Source: a virus | Direction: 5' to 3' (one strand) | Length of the DNA stretch: 61,835 nt | Virus record (IMG/VR): IMGVR_UViG_3300032291_002198 | Coordinates: 1-61,835 of that record | Shown: positions 42,892 through 50,283 of the stretch, in pieces | How positions within the stretch are numbered: the stretch's first letter is position 1 | Layout of the letters: each line of letters starts with the position of its first letter | Made by a program: the position numbers and the translations under genes | Notes under the pieces: model-generated | The model's database searches: none | Told to the model about the DNA's origin: nothing | What the model saw: the letters and a program-made list of their open reading frames with translations, nothing else

Positions 42892-44483
42892 TTTTTGTTT
42901 TCAAGGAACCGAAGCACCTTGTCGTCAATGCGCTTGACCTTATCGGTGTACAAGTTGCCGTCGCCCATGTTCCGCACAAGGTCATAGCCAATGTTAGCCC
43001 ACTCTTGTACATCACTGATAGCCACGGAGATACGCTTGCTTGTGCGCTTGAGGCTGCTGATGAAGAACTCCATCATCACGCCCTGCCCGGTCTTGCTGAA
43101 CTGCAAGGTGTCGTACATGGCGTCAGCGAACTGCGAGTACCAGCACACAAGGCGCAACAGCTTCTCCTCATCGTACTGCTTGGCCAGGTGCTTGTGCAAT
43201 GCACTGCGCTTGTTGAGCATCATACGCTGAACATCCGCCGCCGAAGCGTTGGGGAACTTGGTCATAATGCGGAACAAGTCCCGACGCCATAGCAAAGTGT
43301 CTACGTCATGCACTCGTGAGATGATGCGGAACTCAATGTACTCGTACTTGATATTGAAGGCCACGTATCGCTCATCGCGGGCAAGGTACTTGTCTGACTT
43401 GGCGTAAGCACGTGACCACCGCGATGTAGCACGCTTTCGGTATAAGGCTACGAACAGCGGCATAAACGCGGCGTACTGCTTGAACAGGTCGCTGCCTGAA
43501 GTGCCGCGCTTGCCGAAGTTGATATGCCCACCGCAATTCGTTGAGGAAGTGGCGTTGATGTGGTCGCGCAAAAGTTGGCTGTTCGCAATATCGTCGTCAA
43601 GTTTGGAACTAAATAGGTCGTACACGGGCGACACAAGCTCAAAGCCAGTGTCGCTGTCAAGTGAGCCGTCGTGTTCACGCGACCAACGAGTGCGGTCTAC
43701 CTCGCTCAAGTCGTACTCGCTGAACATATCGGAGTCCTCTTTCTCAACCTCAAACCCAATGGTGAACAAGGTGTCCGAAGTGCTGAAGTCCTCGCGCGGG
43801 CCGCCGTGGTACTCGTGGTTGTCATTCGCAGGCTCATCGGTGCGGTACTCATCAATGCCTTCGTGCCAGAATACGTACTCACCCGCATCACTTTCGTGGT
43901 AGTATTCTTGTACGTCTGCGGCATAGATAGAATCTTCCTGCCAGATAAGTTCACCATCGCAGCTGCCGCCGCCGCAAAGCACGTAGTCGTCCTCGTCAAC
44001 GGACTCACGTAGGTACAGGTCGCCACCGATTTCTAACACGTGGTCTGACCACTCGTCGTCAAGTAGGACAACTTGCTCTACTGATGCGCTTCTCCCGCGC
44101 CCTTCTCGCACTAACGCGGTCGTGGTGTCAACGCGTCGTGCCCACTGGCCTGCGAACTCGCTTGGCTCGGTGAGAATACGGCACTCTGCCTGTTGATGCT
44201 CTTGCCCGTCGTATGTAATAACCATAATTGGTTCGTTTGGTGTTAATGTTTCATCTTGCGCAGGAGTGGCTGCGCTCACAAGCGTAAGCCACTCATCCAC
44301 ATATACCCACCCCTCCATACCACGAATTACGTATCGCGGGGTGGCGTCAGTCCCCTTGAAGGAGTGAATGATTACGCCTTCGCGTCCCTGGAACTCACGC
44401 ATAGGTGGCGCAATGTTACACGTGCCGTGGTAGGGCGCATTAAGGTCGAGGCGAACTACGTCGCCGATATTGAATTTGCTCAT
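42885..44483 (-). CDS. Phage amidoligase-family (GCS-like ATP-dependent ligase) protein with N-terminal SH3-like barrel
   Basis: The 532-aa product has an SH3-like N-terminus (FNIGDVVRLDLNAPYHG; GREGVIIHSF) and a Cys/Gly knuckle (LCGGGSCDGE). The amidoligase core follows: FTIGFEVEKEDSD, REHDGSLDSDTGFELVSP, TNCGGHINFG, and YEYIEFRIISRVHDVDTLLWRRDLFR, given here as separate motifs. These glutamate, His/Asn and Arg positions match COOH-NH2 ligases related to glutamine synthetase/GCS. It probably forms an amide bond on a peptide or small molecule with ATP, together with the GATase II (41924) and GGCT (33842). Its leader contains a tRNA-like element. Confidence 0.8.
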   Translation of the reverse strand: MSKFNIGDVVRLDLNAPYHGTCNIAPPMREFQGREGVIIHSFKGTDATPRYVIRGMEGWVYVDEWLTLVSAATPAQDETLTPNEPIMVITYDGQEHQQAECRILTEPSEFAGQWARRVDTTTALVREGRGRSASVEQVVLLDDEWSDHVLEIGGDLYLRESVDEDDYVLCGGGSCDGELIWQEDSIYAADVQEYYHESDAGEYVFWHEGIDEYRTDEPANDNHEYHGGPREDFSTSDTLFTIGFEVEKEDSDMFSEYDLSEVDRTRWSREHDGSLDSDTGFELVSPVYDLFSSKLDDDIANSQLLRDHINATSSTNCGGHINFGKRGTSGSDLFKQYAAFMPLFVALYRKRATSRWSRAYAKSDKYLARDERYVAFNIKYEYIEFRIISRVHDVDTLLWRRDLFRIMTKFPNASAADVQRMMLNKRSALHKHLAKQYDEEKLLRLVCWYSQFADAMYDTLQFSKTGQGVMMEFFISSLKRTSKRISVAISDVQEWANIGYDLVRNMGDGNLYTDKVKRIDDKVLRFLENKKG

Positions 44484-44546
44484 TACACATCAAGCATTTT
44501 TGCCTACGTATTACACCTCGTAGGCATAGGTGTTTCGTGCATCACC

Positions 44547-44567
44547 AAGCCCTGCACGTATGGGCTT
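44547..44567 (-). other. Hairpin 3' of tRNA-like element
   Basis: AAGCCC/GGGCTT stem around TGCACGTAT. A closely similar hairpin GCCC...GGGC follows tRNA-Tyr at 45115-45131. Probably an RNA 3'-processing or stabilising structure. Confidence 0.6.
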
Positions 44568-44570
44568 TGA

Positions 44571-44648
44571 GGGGTGCATGGTCATGAACCACCGCGCCGC
44601 TACGTACCAATGAACCAATCCAAACCAAAACGCACGGCATACACCCCA
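44571..44648 (-). other. tRNA-like element, degenerate paralogue of tRNA-Tyr, in amidoligase leader
   Basis: In minus orientation it begins GGGGTGT and ends GCACCCC, a 7-bp acceptor-like helix (one G-T), length 78 nt. It has a T-arm-like GGTGGTTCATGACC where tRNA-Tyr has GGTGGTTCGAGTCC. Flanking sequences on both sides match those of tRNA-Tyr. D and anticodon stems do not fold, and position 58 is T, not A, so it is probably not a charged tRNA. It lies inside the leader transcribed from the promoter at 44698-44753. The gene-free stretch 44484-44914 otherwise holds only this, the hairpin and that promoter. Confidence 0.55.
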
Positions 44649-44697
44649 TAGTCCGTTTATAGTGTGGTCGCCACTCTGTCCCCTAAATCGTTACTGC

Positions 44698-44753
44698 AAA
44701 CCTACAACTCCAATGTTACCTGAATGTTAAGGCCAGGTTATTTCTTCGTTAAG
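44698..44753 (-). promoter_or_regulatory. TAAC-array promoter, copy A
   Basis: Minus-strand order: CTTAACGAAGAAATAAC, 4 nt, CCTTAAC, 7 nt, TAACATTGG, 5 nt, TAGGTTG (one T short of TAnnTTTG). It drives the tRNA-like leader and the amidoligase operon. Same element and spacing as at 45812 and 46550. Confidence 0.75.
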
Positions 44754-44914
44754 TTTTCTCTCCCGATGAGCCTGGACACAAGCCCACACCCAGCAGACGT
44801 AAACACAATCACGGACAGCACAAATACAAGCGCACTCATTTTATTTTTTATTTGTTTCGTGTAAGTAAATCCATACGTAAACACACGCTACTAGAAATGC
44901 CCCAATCATCTCTC

Positions 44915-45109
44915 TTATCGTGTTAGTTCCTCAATCGTTGCCGGGTTGATAGTCCCGTACTTTTCATGCACCTTGTCTAGGTACGCCTTCGCGTCCTTAA
45001 ACGCTTCGCTTCTCTCGTCTGCATACATATAGGCATGGGTAGCCATACGTATGCGCTGTATCTCGTTCACGGCCATGTGCTGGTGTGTTATGTGTATATG
45101 TGTGTGCAT
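44915..45109 (-). CDS. Small hypothetical protein
   Basis: The frame yields 64 aa from ATG 45109 (His-rich start MHTHIHITHQHMAVNE) or 53 aa from ATG 45076 (MAVNEIQRIRMATHAYMYAD). Longer versions would run through tRNA-Tyr and are excluded. The C-terminal part DAKAYLDKVHEKYGTINPATIEELTR is helical and looks like a genuine small protein. No family is recognised. Confidence 0.5.
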   Translation of the reverse strand: MHTHIHITHQHMAVNEIQRIRMATHAYMYADERSEAFKDAKAYLDKVHEKYGTINPATIEELTR

Positions 45110-45135
45110 CTCGCGCCCTGCACACTTGGGCGTTG

Positions 45136-45217
45136 TGGGGGTAGGTGGACTCGAACCACCGATGCCGTGAGGCGACAGAGTTACAATCTGCTGCAATAGC
45201 CGCTATGCGATACCCCC
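45136..45217 (-). tRNA. tRNA-Tyr(GTA)
   Basis: An 82-nt class II tRNA. Acceptor GGGGGTA pairs with TACCCCC. The D-arm is GCAT...TTGC with GG in its loop. The anticodon arm GCAGA-TTGTAAC-TCTGT gives anticodon GTA. A long variable arm with GCC/GGC stem is typical of bacterial tRNA-Tyr. The T-arm is GGTGG-TTCGAGT-CCACC, discriminator A; CCA is not encoded. A hairpin GAAGGGG/CCCCTTC abuts the 5' end (about 45221-45243) and another follows the 3' end (45115-45131). Confidence 0.93.
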
Positions 45218-45291
45218 ATAGGAAGGGGCATAGGTATCCCCTTCGTGTCCGTTTTACGTGTGGTCGCCACATATCCCGTAAGTGTGTGAGC

Positions 45292-45525
45292 CTAACGTCT
45301 GCGCTTAGCTCGTCGGTCGTGTAACTGCTCAACCCTGCGCTCCTCGCGGCGGTCTATGCGACCCGCCACGAATAGTTCCACGGCATCGGCTTTGCGCTTG
45401 CCCCGTACTTTGCGCTCGGTTCGGCGAAGTGAAGTGCCGCCGTCAAGCGACGGCGCACTTTGCACACGGACTACGCACTCTGTGCCGTAGCGTGAGGGGT
45501 CGGAGTGGGTGGTGTACCGGCTCAT
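45292..45525 (-). CDS. Small Arg-rich basic protein
   Basis: The 77-aa product is strongly basic (SLRRTERKVRGKRKADA; RRVEQLHDRRAKRRR). It overlaps the stop of the upstream gene by four bases (ATGA), supporting translation. It could bind nucleic acid. The GC-rich composition alone could also produce such a frame, so confidence is moderate. Confidence 0.5.
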   Translation of the reverse strand: MSRYTTHSDPSRYGTECVVRVQSAPSLDGGTSLRRTERKVRGKRKADAVELFVAGRIDRREERRVEQLHDRRAKRRR

Positions 45526-45776
45526 TGCTCAAAGGTGTTGAGGTCAACGAGAGCCGCCTTTTGGGCGGCGCGGTTGCAGTACACGTCTGCTTGGCCACGG
45601 ATGATGTCTGCCCATTCGGGTGAGCCGTCTGCATAGGCGGCGGTGAGGCGGTCGCGGAACCCTGCATACGAGGCGAAGGCGTCGGTGGCGAGGAAGTCGT
45701 CGTACAAGTCAAGCACGAAGTCAATGCCCATGCTGCGCTCAAGGGCTGAAAGGGCGGTTGCGATTTTCTTGTTCAT
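45522..45776 (-). CDS. Small acidic helical protein, first gene of the minus-strand early operon
   Basis: ATG 45776 (MNKKIATALSALERSMGID) is chosen because the -7 box at 45812-45819 implies transcription starting near 45805, so the upstream ATG at 45809 would not be transcribed. The 84-aa product is helical with DFVLDLYDDFLATDAFASY and PEWADIIRGQADVYCN. No family is recognised. As the promoter-proximal early gene it may act on the host. Confidence 0.65.
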   Translation of the reverse strand: MNKKIATALSALERSMGIDFVLDLYDDFLATDAFASYAGFRDRLTAAYADGSPEWADIIRGQADVYCNRAAQKAALVDLNTFEQ

Positions 45777-45811
45777 GGTCGGTCGTTTTTTGGTTAGTCG
45801 GTTGAACAATG

Positions 45812-45868
45812 CAAACGTATAACGCCAATGTTAAGTGGGTGTTAAGGATACGTTATCTTTACGTTAAA
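45812..45868 (-). promoter_or_regulatory. TAAC-array promoter, copy B
   Basis: Minus-strand order: TTTAACGTAAAGATAAC, 4 nt, CCTTAAC, 7 nt, TAACATTGG, 5 nt, TACGTTTG. The -7 box is perfect. It drives 45776 and the genes beyond. Confidence 0.8.
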
Positions 45869-45879
45869 TCTTACATTCG

Positions 45880-46545
45880 TAAGATTTCAACTGCGCGCGT
45901 GTAGCGCGTACGTGTGTAGCGTACGTATGCGTGCGCCCCGCCGCTCACGCAGGAACACGGCAACCGAGCCGAAAGCTCCTCGCGCGTTGAGCAGCCATAG
46001 GCTGCGAAAGCGCAAGCGTGCCCACGCGCACGCGCCTTGATTGCCGAAGGCAATGTTAAGCGAAGGTTACGAAATGCAGGCTTGATTTGAGGCCGTTTTT
46101 AGGCCGTTTGCTGCCGGTTGGGGTGGTTTTGAGCCGACCATACAGCCCACCACGAGAAAATAGTTTAGTATCCCTTCTTCCCTACGGAAAGAAGGGTAAT
46201 AAACTAAAAAAAATTGACATATCCAAACCGAAACCAAAAAGATAACGAAACCTTAACGATTTGGTAACATTGGAAAGGCTGTTGGAACACGGATGTTGGA
46301 ACACGAATCTCACGTAAGGCGTGCAGGCACACACGGGCGCACACGCCCGGGCGCACACCCGCCCGGGCGCACGCGCACAGGGTGGGTGATACCCACCCCC
46401 TATTATCTTATCTTACCCTACCGAGCGCACGCAGCGCGTACGTATGCAGGCCAGCGCGTACGTAGGCGAGCGCGTACGCACGTGCGCGAGTGCGCGCAGG
46501 CGCGAGTGGGCGCGCGTAGGCACACACACGTATAGGGGTCACTGG
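45880..46545. other. Gene-free divergence region with alternating purine-pyrimidine tracts; candidate origin/control region
   Basis: No convincing gene lies between 45810 and 46630. Two tracts (about 45890-46035 and 46315-46530) are almost entirely alternating purine-pyrimidine steps (CG, CA, TG, TACGTA, GCGC) with many palindromes such as GCGCGTACGT. They could adopt Z-DNA or extrude cruciforms. An A/T-rich stretch with AAACTAAAAAAAATTGACA lies between them near 46195-46220. Early genes diverge from this region on both sides. A partial TAAC element (CAATGTTA...GGTTAC) is at 46051-46070. Confidence 0.55.
46241..46273 (+). promoter_or_regulatory. TAAC-array element, copy D (without -7 box)
   Basis: AGATAAC, 4 nt, CCTTAAC, 7 nt, TAACATTGG: exactly the spacing of copies A and B, but the following CTGTTGG does not fit TAnnTTTG. 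It may be a protein-binding site without promoter activity. Confidence 0.62.
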
Positions 46546-46549
46546 TAAG

Positions 46550-46605
46550 CTTAACGAAAAGATAACATTGGTTAACGCTGGGATAACATTGGACACGTAG
46601 GTTTG
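46550..46605 (+). promoter_or_regulatory. TAAC-array promoter, copy C
   Basis: CTTAACGAAAAGATAAC, 3 nt, GGTTAAC, 7 nt, TAACATTGG, 5 nt, TAGGTTTG at 46598-46605. It drives 46631, divergent from copy B. Confidence 0.8.
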
Positions 46606-46630
46606 CTGAACTAATCTAAACCCCGAAACA

Positions 46631-47035
46631 ATGAAAACTGAGCAAAAATATAATATCTACGTAGCCACCAAAGCCGCAAAAATTCTCTATGCACAAGCGT
46701 GCAAAGGCGCGGAACTCCGTTCTGCGCGCTTTAAGTCGGGCGAACTTGCCGTGATGGTTTACCTGAACATAAGCCCCGCACAGCCTTGCGATGCGTATGG
46801 GTGCGGAGCCACGCACACTTGCGAGATGTGCGGACACGAGGCCGACGAGGCCGCCATCGCCAACGTTGAGCGTTACTCTGAACTTGTGCAAGATTTGTAC
46901 TACATCGGCGAGGCAATCTCTGCCGTAGGCCGTGCGAGCGGCGAGTACCTACGAGTGCAGTGCGACCTACGTTTGCGCAAGAAATTCGGGCGTGATGCAC
47001 ACGAGTGCTTGCTTGCACACATAGCGGAGGCGTGA
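46631..47035 (+). CDS. Cys-containing hypothetical early protein, 134 aa
   Basis: The product begins MKTEQKYNIYVATKAAKIL and contains CDAYGCGATHTCEMCGHEAD (a cluster of four Cys and two His that could bind zinc), then a helical charged C-terminal half. It is a one-gene transcript between promoter copy C and a strong terminator, divergent from the long minus-strand operon. That arrangement is typical of an early host-directed or regulatory protein. No family is recognised. Confidence 0.7.
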   Translation: MKTEQKYNIYVATKAAKILYAQACKGAELRSARFKSGELAVMVYLNISPAQPCDAYGCGATHTCEMCGHEADEAAIANVERYSELVQDLYYIGEAISAVGRASGEYLRVQCDLRLRKKFGRDAHECLLAHIAEA

Positions 47036-47055
47036 GCCACCACCGCCGACCTTTA

Positions 47056-47082
47056 GGCCGCCTTCGGGCGGCTTTTTTTTTG
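47056..47082 (+). terminator. Intrinsic terminator
   Basis: GCCGCC, loop TTCG, GGCGGC followed by nine T residues. Confidence 0.92.
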
Positions 47083-47494
47083 CCCTTTTTTTGGCTTCTG
47101 CGGCACTTTCTGCCCTTGTGTGGGACTCTGCCCTATGCGTTACCTATTTGGGGCTTCTGCGTGGATTTTTTTGTGTGGGTGATTTTGTGGGTGGGGTGTG
47201 TTCGCCCCCTCTGTACGTATGGCGCGCGGAATCGTGCGGCTGTCATGCGCCCCCCTGCGTGCATCCTGCGCGCGACCAGCTGCAAACGCCAGAATGCGTG
47301 TGCGTTTACGCATTATGCGCACCCCCGTGTATGCGCGCTGCGCGTTTGGGTGCGTGCGTGCCCACGTCCCTATGTGTATGTTCTCCCCAACCTCCACATG
47401 ACTCAAAAATTTTTCCAGGCATTTTCGTTGTTTAGAACCGTTCTAAATAGTGCGTCTTTGGGCTGTGATGATGGTGTGGCGCGAGACGCTTGCT
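47083..47494. other. GC-rich gene-free stretch
   Basis: No credible gene is seen. The sequence is rich in GCGC, TGCG and CACG steps like the tracts at 45880-46545. Long open frames here are by-products of low stop-codon frequency. Its right edge is the 3' end of the HNH gene. Confidence 0.55.
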
Positions 47495-47929
47495 TCAGCG
47501 GGCGTCGCAGCGTCGTTCGGCAGTTACTATCGTATGACAGTTGGCGCAGCGGATTTGGCATTTGCGTATTTCGGCTTTGATGACCTTGATGGAATTGCCG
47601 CAGTAAATCATGGAGGAGACGTCGTTCTTTTTGTCGGCCAGGTGGTCGAACTGAAGGACGCGTGGGTCTGTTATGCCGCAGTCTGTGCATTTGCCGTAGC
47701 GGCGTTTGTATCGGTCTACGAATGCTCTGTTGCGGTCACGCTGTGATTTGTTCTGTGCTACGCGAGTATGGCTGTTGGAGGAGTACCACGAGGCTGACCT
47801 GCGGGCAGAACAGCTTTTACAGGACGACTGTAGGCCGTCTGATTTGCGTTTGTTCTTGGAGAACTCTGTGAGTGGCTTTACGGTATCGCAGCCAGGACAG
47901 CGTTTCATGGGTGTGAATATAGCTGTCAT
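47495..47929 (-). CDS. HNH homing-type endonuclease
   Basis: From ATG 47929 the 144-aa product has an N-terminal zinc finger (MKRCPGCDTVKPLTEFSK...CKSC), a basic helical linker, and the HNH core: KCTDCG, VLQFDHL, and CQIRCANCHTIVT. This is a common stand-alone phage HNH endonuclease. The surrounding GC-rich intergenic DNA and its isolated position suggest a mobile insertion. An ATG further upstream (47974) is less likely. ATTTGCAAAAA repeats lie just upstream. Confidence 0.85.
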   Translation of the reverse strand: MTAIFTPMKRCPGCDTVKPLTEFSKNKRKSDGLQSSCKSCSARRSASWYSSNSHTRVAQNKSQRDRNRAFVDRYKRRYGKCTDCGITDPRVLQFDHLADKKNDVSSMIYCGNSIKVIKAEIRKCQIRCANCHTIVTAERRCDAR

Positions 47930-48092
47930 TGACTGAATTTGTGCAATGATTTGCAAAAAAAATAGGCTGCTCACGTCAGAGCATAGTGCGCCTGTATTGT
48001 TTGTACTTCGGTGGTTCTGCGGCGGTGTGTCGCTGGGTTGGTGTGGCGTAGTGGTGCCAGTGTCCTGCGTTCGTTGTGCTCTCCGTTGCTCT

Positions 48093-48114
48093 GCCCCTGT
48101 TTTGAGACAGGGGC
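48093..48114. other. 8-bp hairpin in gene-free gap
   Basis: GCCCCTGT, 6-nt loop, ACAGGGGC. A GACGC/GCGTC hairpin follows at about 48114-48127. Neither is followed by a T-run. The gap 47975-48234 shows no gene. Confidence 0.5.
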
Positions 48115-48234
48115 GACGCTAGTGCGTCGGCGATGTCGGGTGTGCTACCGCGGTGTCCTTCGACTAAGCGAAGTTAGTTCATATTTTCCGTAAAGTCAAT
48201 AGCTGAAGCATGGATTTGCAATATTTGCAAAAAC

Positions 48235-48849
48235 TTATTTCAACCAACTGTAGTACTGCTTGGTGCGGCTAGCGCGGTCCTCAAGACCGTGCGTGCCGCC
48301 ATTTATCTTCCGGGTAAGCAATAGGATGGTCTCGTCGCTGACGCCCTTGTCGCAGATGTCCCACAACTTGTTACGGTCAAAGAAGAAGCGAGCGCTGTCG
48401 AATGCGTGCTCAGTAGCAACAGCATCTGGCTTCTCCAACAGCTCTGGTTTCTTCAGCCACTTAGCAAACGCCTCGTAGTTGGACTTGCCAGTCAACTGCA
48501 GTGCACCACGACCACGGTACTTCCATCCATCAAACGTAGCCTCATCACCGTTGCCCATACGCGAAGCATATACCCTAGAGGCAATGCCAACAGCATTACG
48601 TGCGTACTTATCAGCCAATGTCTTCGTAGGGAAGTACTTCTTGAAAATCTTCATAAGACCCTCAGAAGAGTAGTTCAGGTTCTCAGAGAACAATCTGAAG
48701 CCTCCCGTCTCATGAGCCGTCTGCCCGAAGAAGTGTGCTGCGCGCTCCGGCGACATACCATAGTGCTTCGCTGCTGCACGCAACGTGGCAGGACCAAACT
48801 CGCCATCAGCTTTTACACCGATAGCTTCCTGTAAATTCTTTAAGCTCAT
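48235..48849 (-). CDS. GH19 chitinase-like endolysin
   Basis: The 204-aa product has a short N-terminal segment resembling a peptidoglycan-binding start (LQEAIGVKADGEFGPATLRAA), then the GH19 core: FFGQTAHETGGF with the catalytic Glu, SENLNYS, YRGRGALQLTGKSNYEAF and KINGGTHGLEDR. These match lysozyme-like GH19 endolysins. There is no signal peptide, so it needs the holin for release. It is remote from the holin/spanin block at 27300. Confidence 0.9.
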   Translation of the reverse strand: MSLKNLQEAIGVKADGEFGPATLRAAAKHYGMSPERAAHFFGQTAHETGGFRLFSENLNYSSEGLMKIFKKYFPTKTLADKYARNAVGIASRVYASRMGNGDEATFDGWKYRGRGALQLTGKSNYEAFAKWLKKPELLEKPDAVATEHAFDSARFFFDRNKLWDICDKGVSDETILLLTRKINGGTHGLEDRASRTKQYYSWLK

Positions 48850-48986
48850 CGTCCTTGTGCGTTATATGGCTTGGAGTAGTTCTTAGATGACTTGTTATTG
48901 GAAGCCTTCTTGGAGTGCTTCCCGCGTTTCCTACTCTTGCTTATGAATTTCGCAACAGTCAATACCTTACTGCCCTTACCAGCCAT
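48846..48986 (-). CDS. Short Lys/Ser-rich basic protein (46 aa)
   Basis: ATG 48986 to TGA 48846 gives 46 aa, starting MAGKGSKVLTVAKFISK and containing RKRGKHSKKASNNK. It overlaps the endolysin start (ATGA), so it is probably translated with it. No family is recognised. It might bind nucleic acid or membrane. Confidence 0.62.
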   Translation of the reverse strand: MAGKGSKVLTVAKFISKSRKRGKHSKKASNNKSSKNYSKPYNAQGR

Positions 48987-48998
48987 CGTTCACGTATT

Positions 48999-49026
48999 TT
49001 GTTAAAGTGTAAATCTACTAACTTTG
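48999..49026 (+). promoter_or_regulatory. Bacteroidota promoter TTG-N17-TAACTTTG
   Basis: TTG at 48999-49001, a 17-nt spacer and TAACTTTG at 49019-49026, 16 nt before ATG 49043. Drives 49043-50750. Confidence 0.7.
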
Positions 49027-49042
49027 TCTCACTTACTAGGTT

Positions 49043-50098
49043 ATGAGAAACAGCAAACCACCCAAGCGCCCAGCGGGAATGACCCCAGAAATGGAGAAGA
49101 AGCTTCGTGCTGAGTTCGCCAAATTCGGGAAGAACCAGGCCATTAAGTCGGTCAATCCGATGGTGGGCGCCATGGCCGGTCGCGCCGGCCTGGCAGCCAT
49201 AGGACGCGCTATGGCTACATCTGGACCGCAGCGCGAATTCGAGAAGCAGGTGCCTCAGGAAATTCGCAAGTTCATGGAGTTCGCAGGAGGCCTACGTGAC
49301 AACCTAGGACTGCGTGGCCAAGTACGCCCAGTCAACAGCAAAGAGATTGCCGACATGGCACGCCGCTATGCCGAGAAAGACAAAAGCGTGCTGCAGGAAG
49401 TTGGTAAGCTCACCCCCCGCCAACAGCAAATGGTACGCGACGAGATTGCTCGCCAGTACCAAAAGGTTACGCCAATGGATAAAGCAAAGTCCCTGGTGCG
49501 TAAAATAGACCGTAAATTAGACCCAGCCAATACCGGACGCACTGGCGCTATCGGCATAGGTGTAGAAGAACAAACCCCAACAACTCAACTCGACGAAGTA
49601 ACAGTTATGAAATCCAAGAAGTACGCTACGGGAGGCGCCCTTAAGCCCGTCCCCTCAGAGAAGAAAGGCCTCGCGAAGTTGCCTACCGAGGTTCGCAACA
49701 AGATGGGCTACATGATGGGCGGCGGTAAGCTGGGCATGATGTACCAAAACGGAGGCAAGACGGCCGACCAGAAGTTCAACGCAAACGCAAAGGCCCGTGA
49801 GATGGAGAACCTGACCGAGATGCGCAACGCATTGAAGAAGTCTGACCCGGACGCACTGGCAGCATTTGACCGCAGCCTCAAGGCTAAGGGCATGATGGTT
49901 GCCAAGAAGCCCGTCAAGAAGATGGCCCAAGGCGGTATGCTCAAGAAGGCTGGAGCCCCGAACCCCCTGAATCCCACCAAGGACAACAACAGCTTCATCT
50001 CTAACGCTGTTGACATGAGCCCCTCAACGAAGAAACAAATGCAAGCCCTTCGTCAAGCCATGATGTACTTCACCGGCGTAAGCCCCAAGAATAAGTAA
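49043..50098 (+). CDS. Basic Met/Gly-rich virion-associated candidate (351 aa)
   Basis: A lysine-rich helical product with LTPRQQQMVRDEIARQYQK near the middle and TQLDEVTVMKSKKYATGG around residues 182-200. The C-terminal half has repeated Gly-Gly turns: KKYATGGALK, MYQNGGKTAD and KKMAQGGMLK. LDEVxV recurs in the internal-protein candidate 18499, and the KKY..GG segment recurs at the starts of 50280 and 51210. It is not an enzyme by any motif seen. A structural or packaged protein is likely. Confidence 0.6.
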   Translation: MRNSKPPKRPAGMTPEMEKKLRAEFAKFGKNQAIKSVNPMVGAMAGRAGLAAIGRAMATSGPQREFEKQVPQEIRKFMEFAGGLRDNLGLRGQVRPVNSKEIADMARRYAEKDKSVLQEVGKLTPRQQQMVRDEIARQYQKVTPMDKAKSLVRKIDRKLDPANTGRTGAIGIGVEEQTPTTQLDEVTVMKSKKYATGGALKPVPSEKKGLAKLPTEVRNKMGYMMGGGKLGMMYQNGGKTADQKFNANAKAREMENLTEMRNALKKSDPDALAAFDRSLKAKGMMVAKKPVKKMAQGGMLKKAGAPNPLNPTKDNNSFISNAVDMSPSTKKQMQALRQAMMYFTGVSPKNK

Positions 50099-50100
50099 CA

Positions 50101-50283
50101 ATGGCAAAGCAGTGGATTCAAAAGGCCCTCGCTGACCATAAGCCCGGAGCGCTTCACAAAGCGCTCGGGGTTAAGAAAGGCGAGAAGATTCCAGTCGCTA
50201 AGCTGAAGGCTGCAGCAGCATCCAAAGGCAAGGTGGCAAAAATGGCTAACTTAGCAATGACTCTTAGAAAACTCAACAAATGA
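50101..50283 (+). CDS. Small basic conserved phage protein (60 aa)
   Basis: The product has KPGALHKALGVKKGEKIP and KLKAAAASKGKVAKMANLA. I recall this pattern from small phage and large-virus proteins without a known role. It starts 2 nt after the upstream stop and overlaps the next gene (ATGA). Strongly basic; possibly DNA-associated. Confidence 0.68.
   Translation: MAKQWIQKALADHKPGALHKALGVKKGEKIPVAKLKAAAASKGKVAKMANLAMTLRKLNK

Noticed and set aside
44571-44648. Functional second tRNA (CAT-like loop)
   Set aside because: Acceptor and T-arm resemble a tRNA, but no anticodon stem forms and the T-loop lacks A58; kept only as a tRNA-like element.
44738-44841. Small lipoprotein gene on the minus strand
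   Set aside because: The frame from ATG 44841 stops after ten codons; the apparent lipobox would need a frameshift.
28559-45776. Integrase or lysogeny module
   Set aside because: No tyrosine or serine recombinase signature, att-like repeat or CI-type repressor was recognised.
45777-45809. Upstream start of the first early gene
   Set aside because: It lies upstream of the expected transcription start from the -7 box at 45812-45819.
47005-47580. 191-aa plus-strand frame through the GC-rich gap
   Set aside because: It starts in another frame of 46631, runs through the terminator and overlaps the HNH gene; composition reflects GC-rich repeats.
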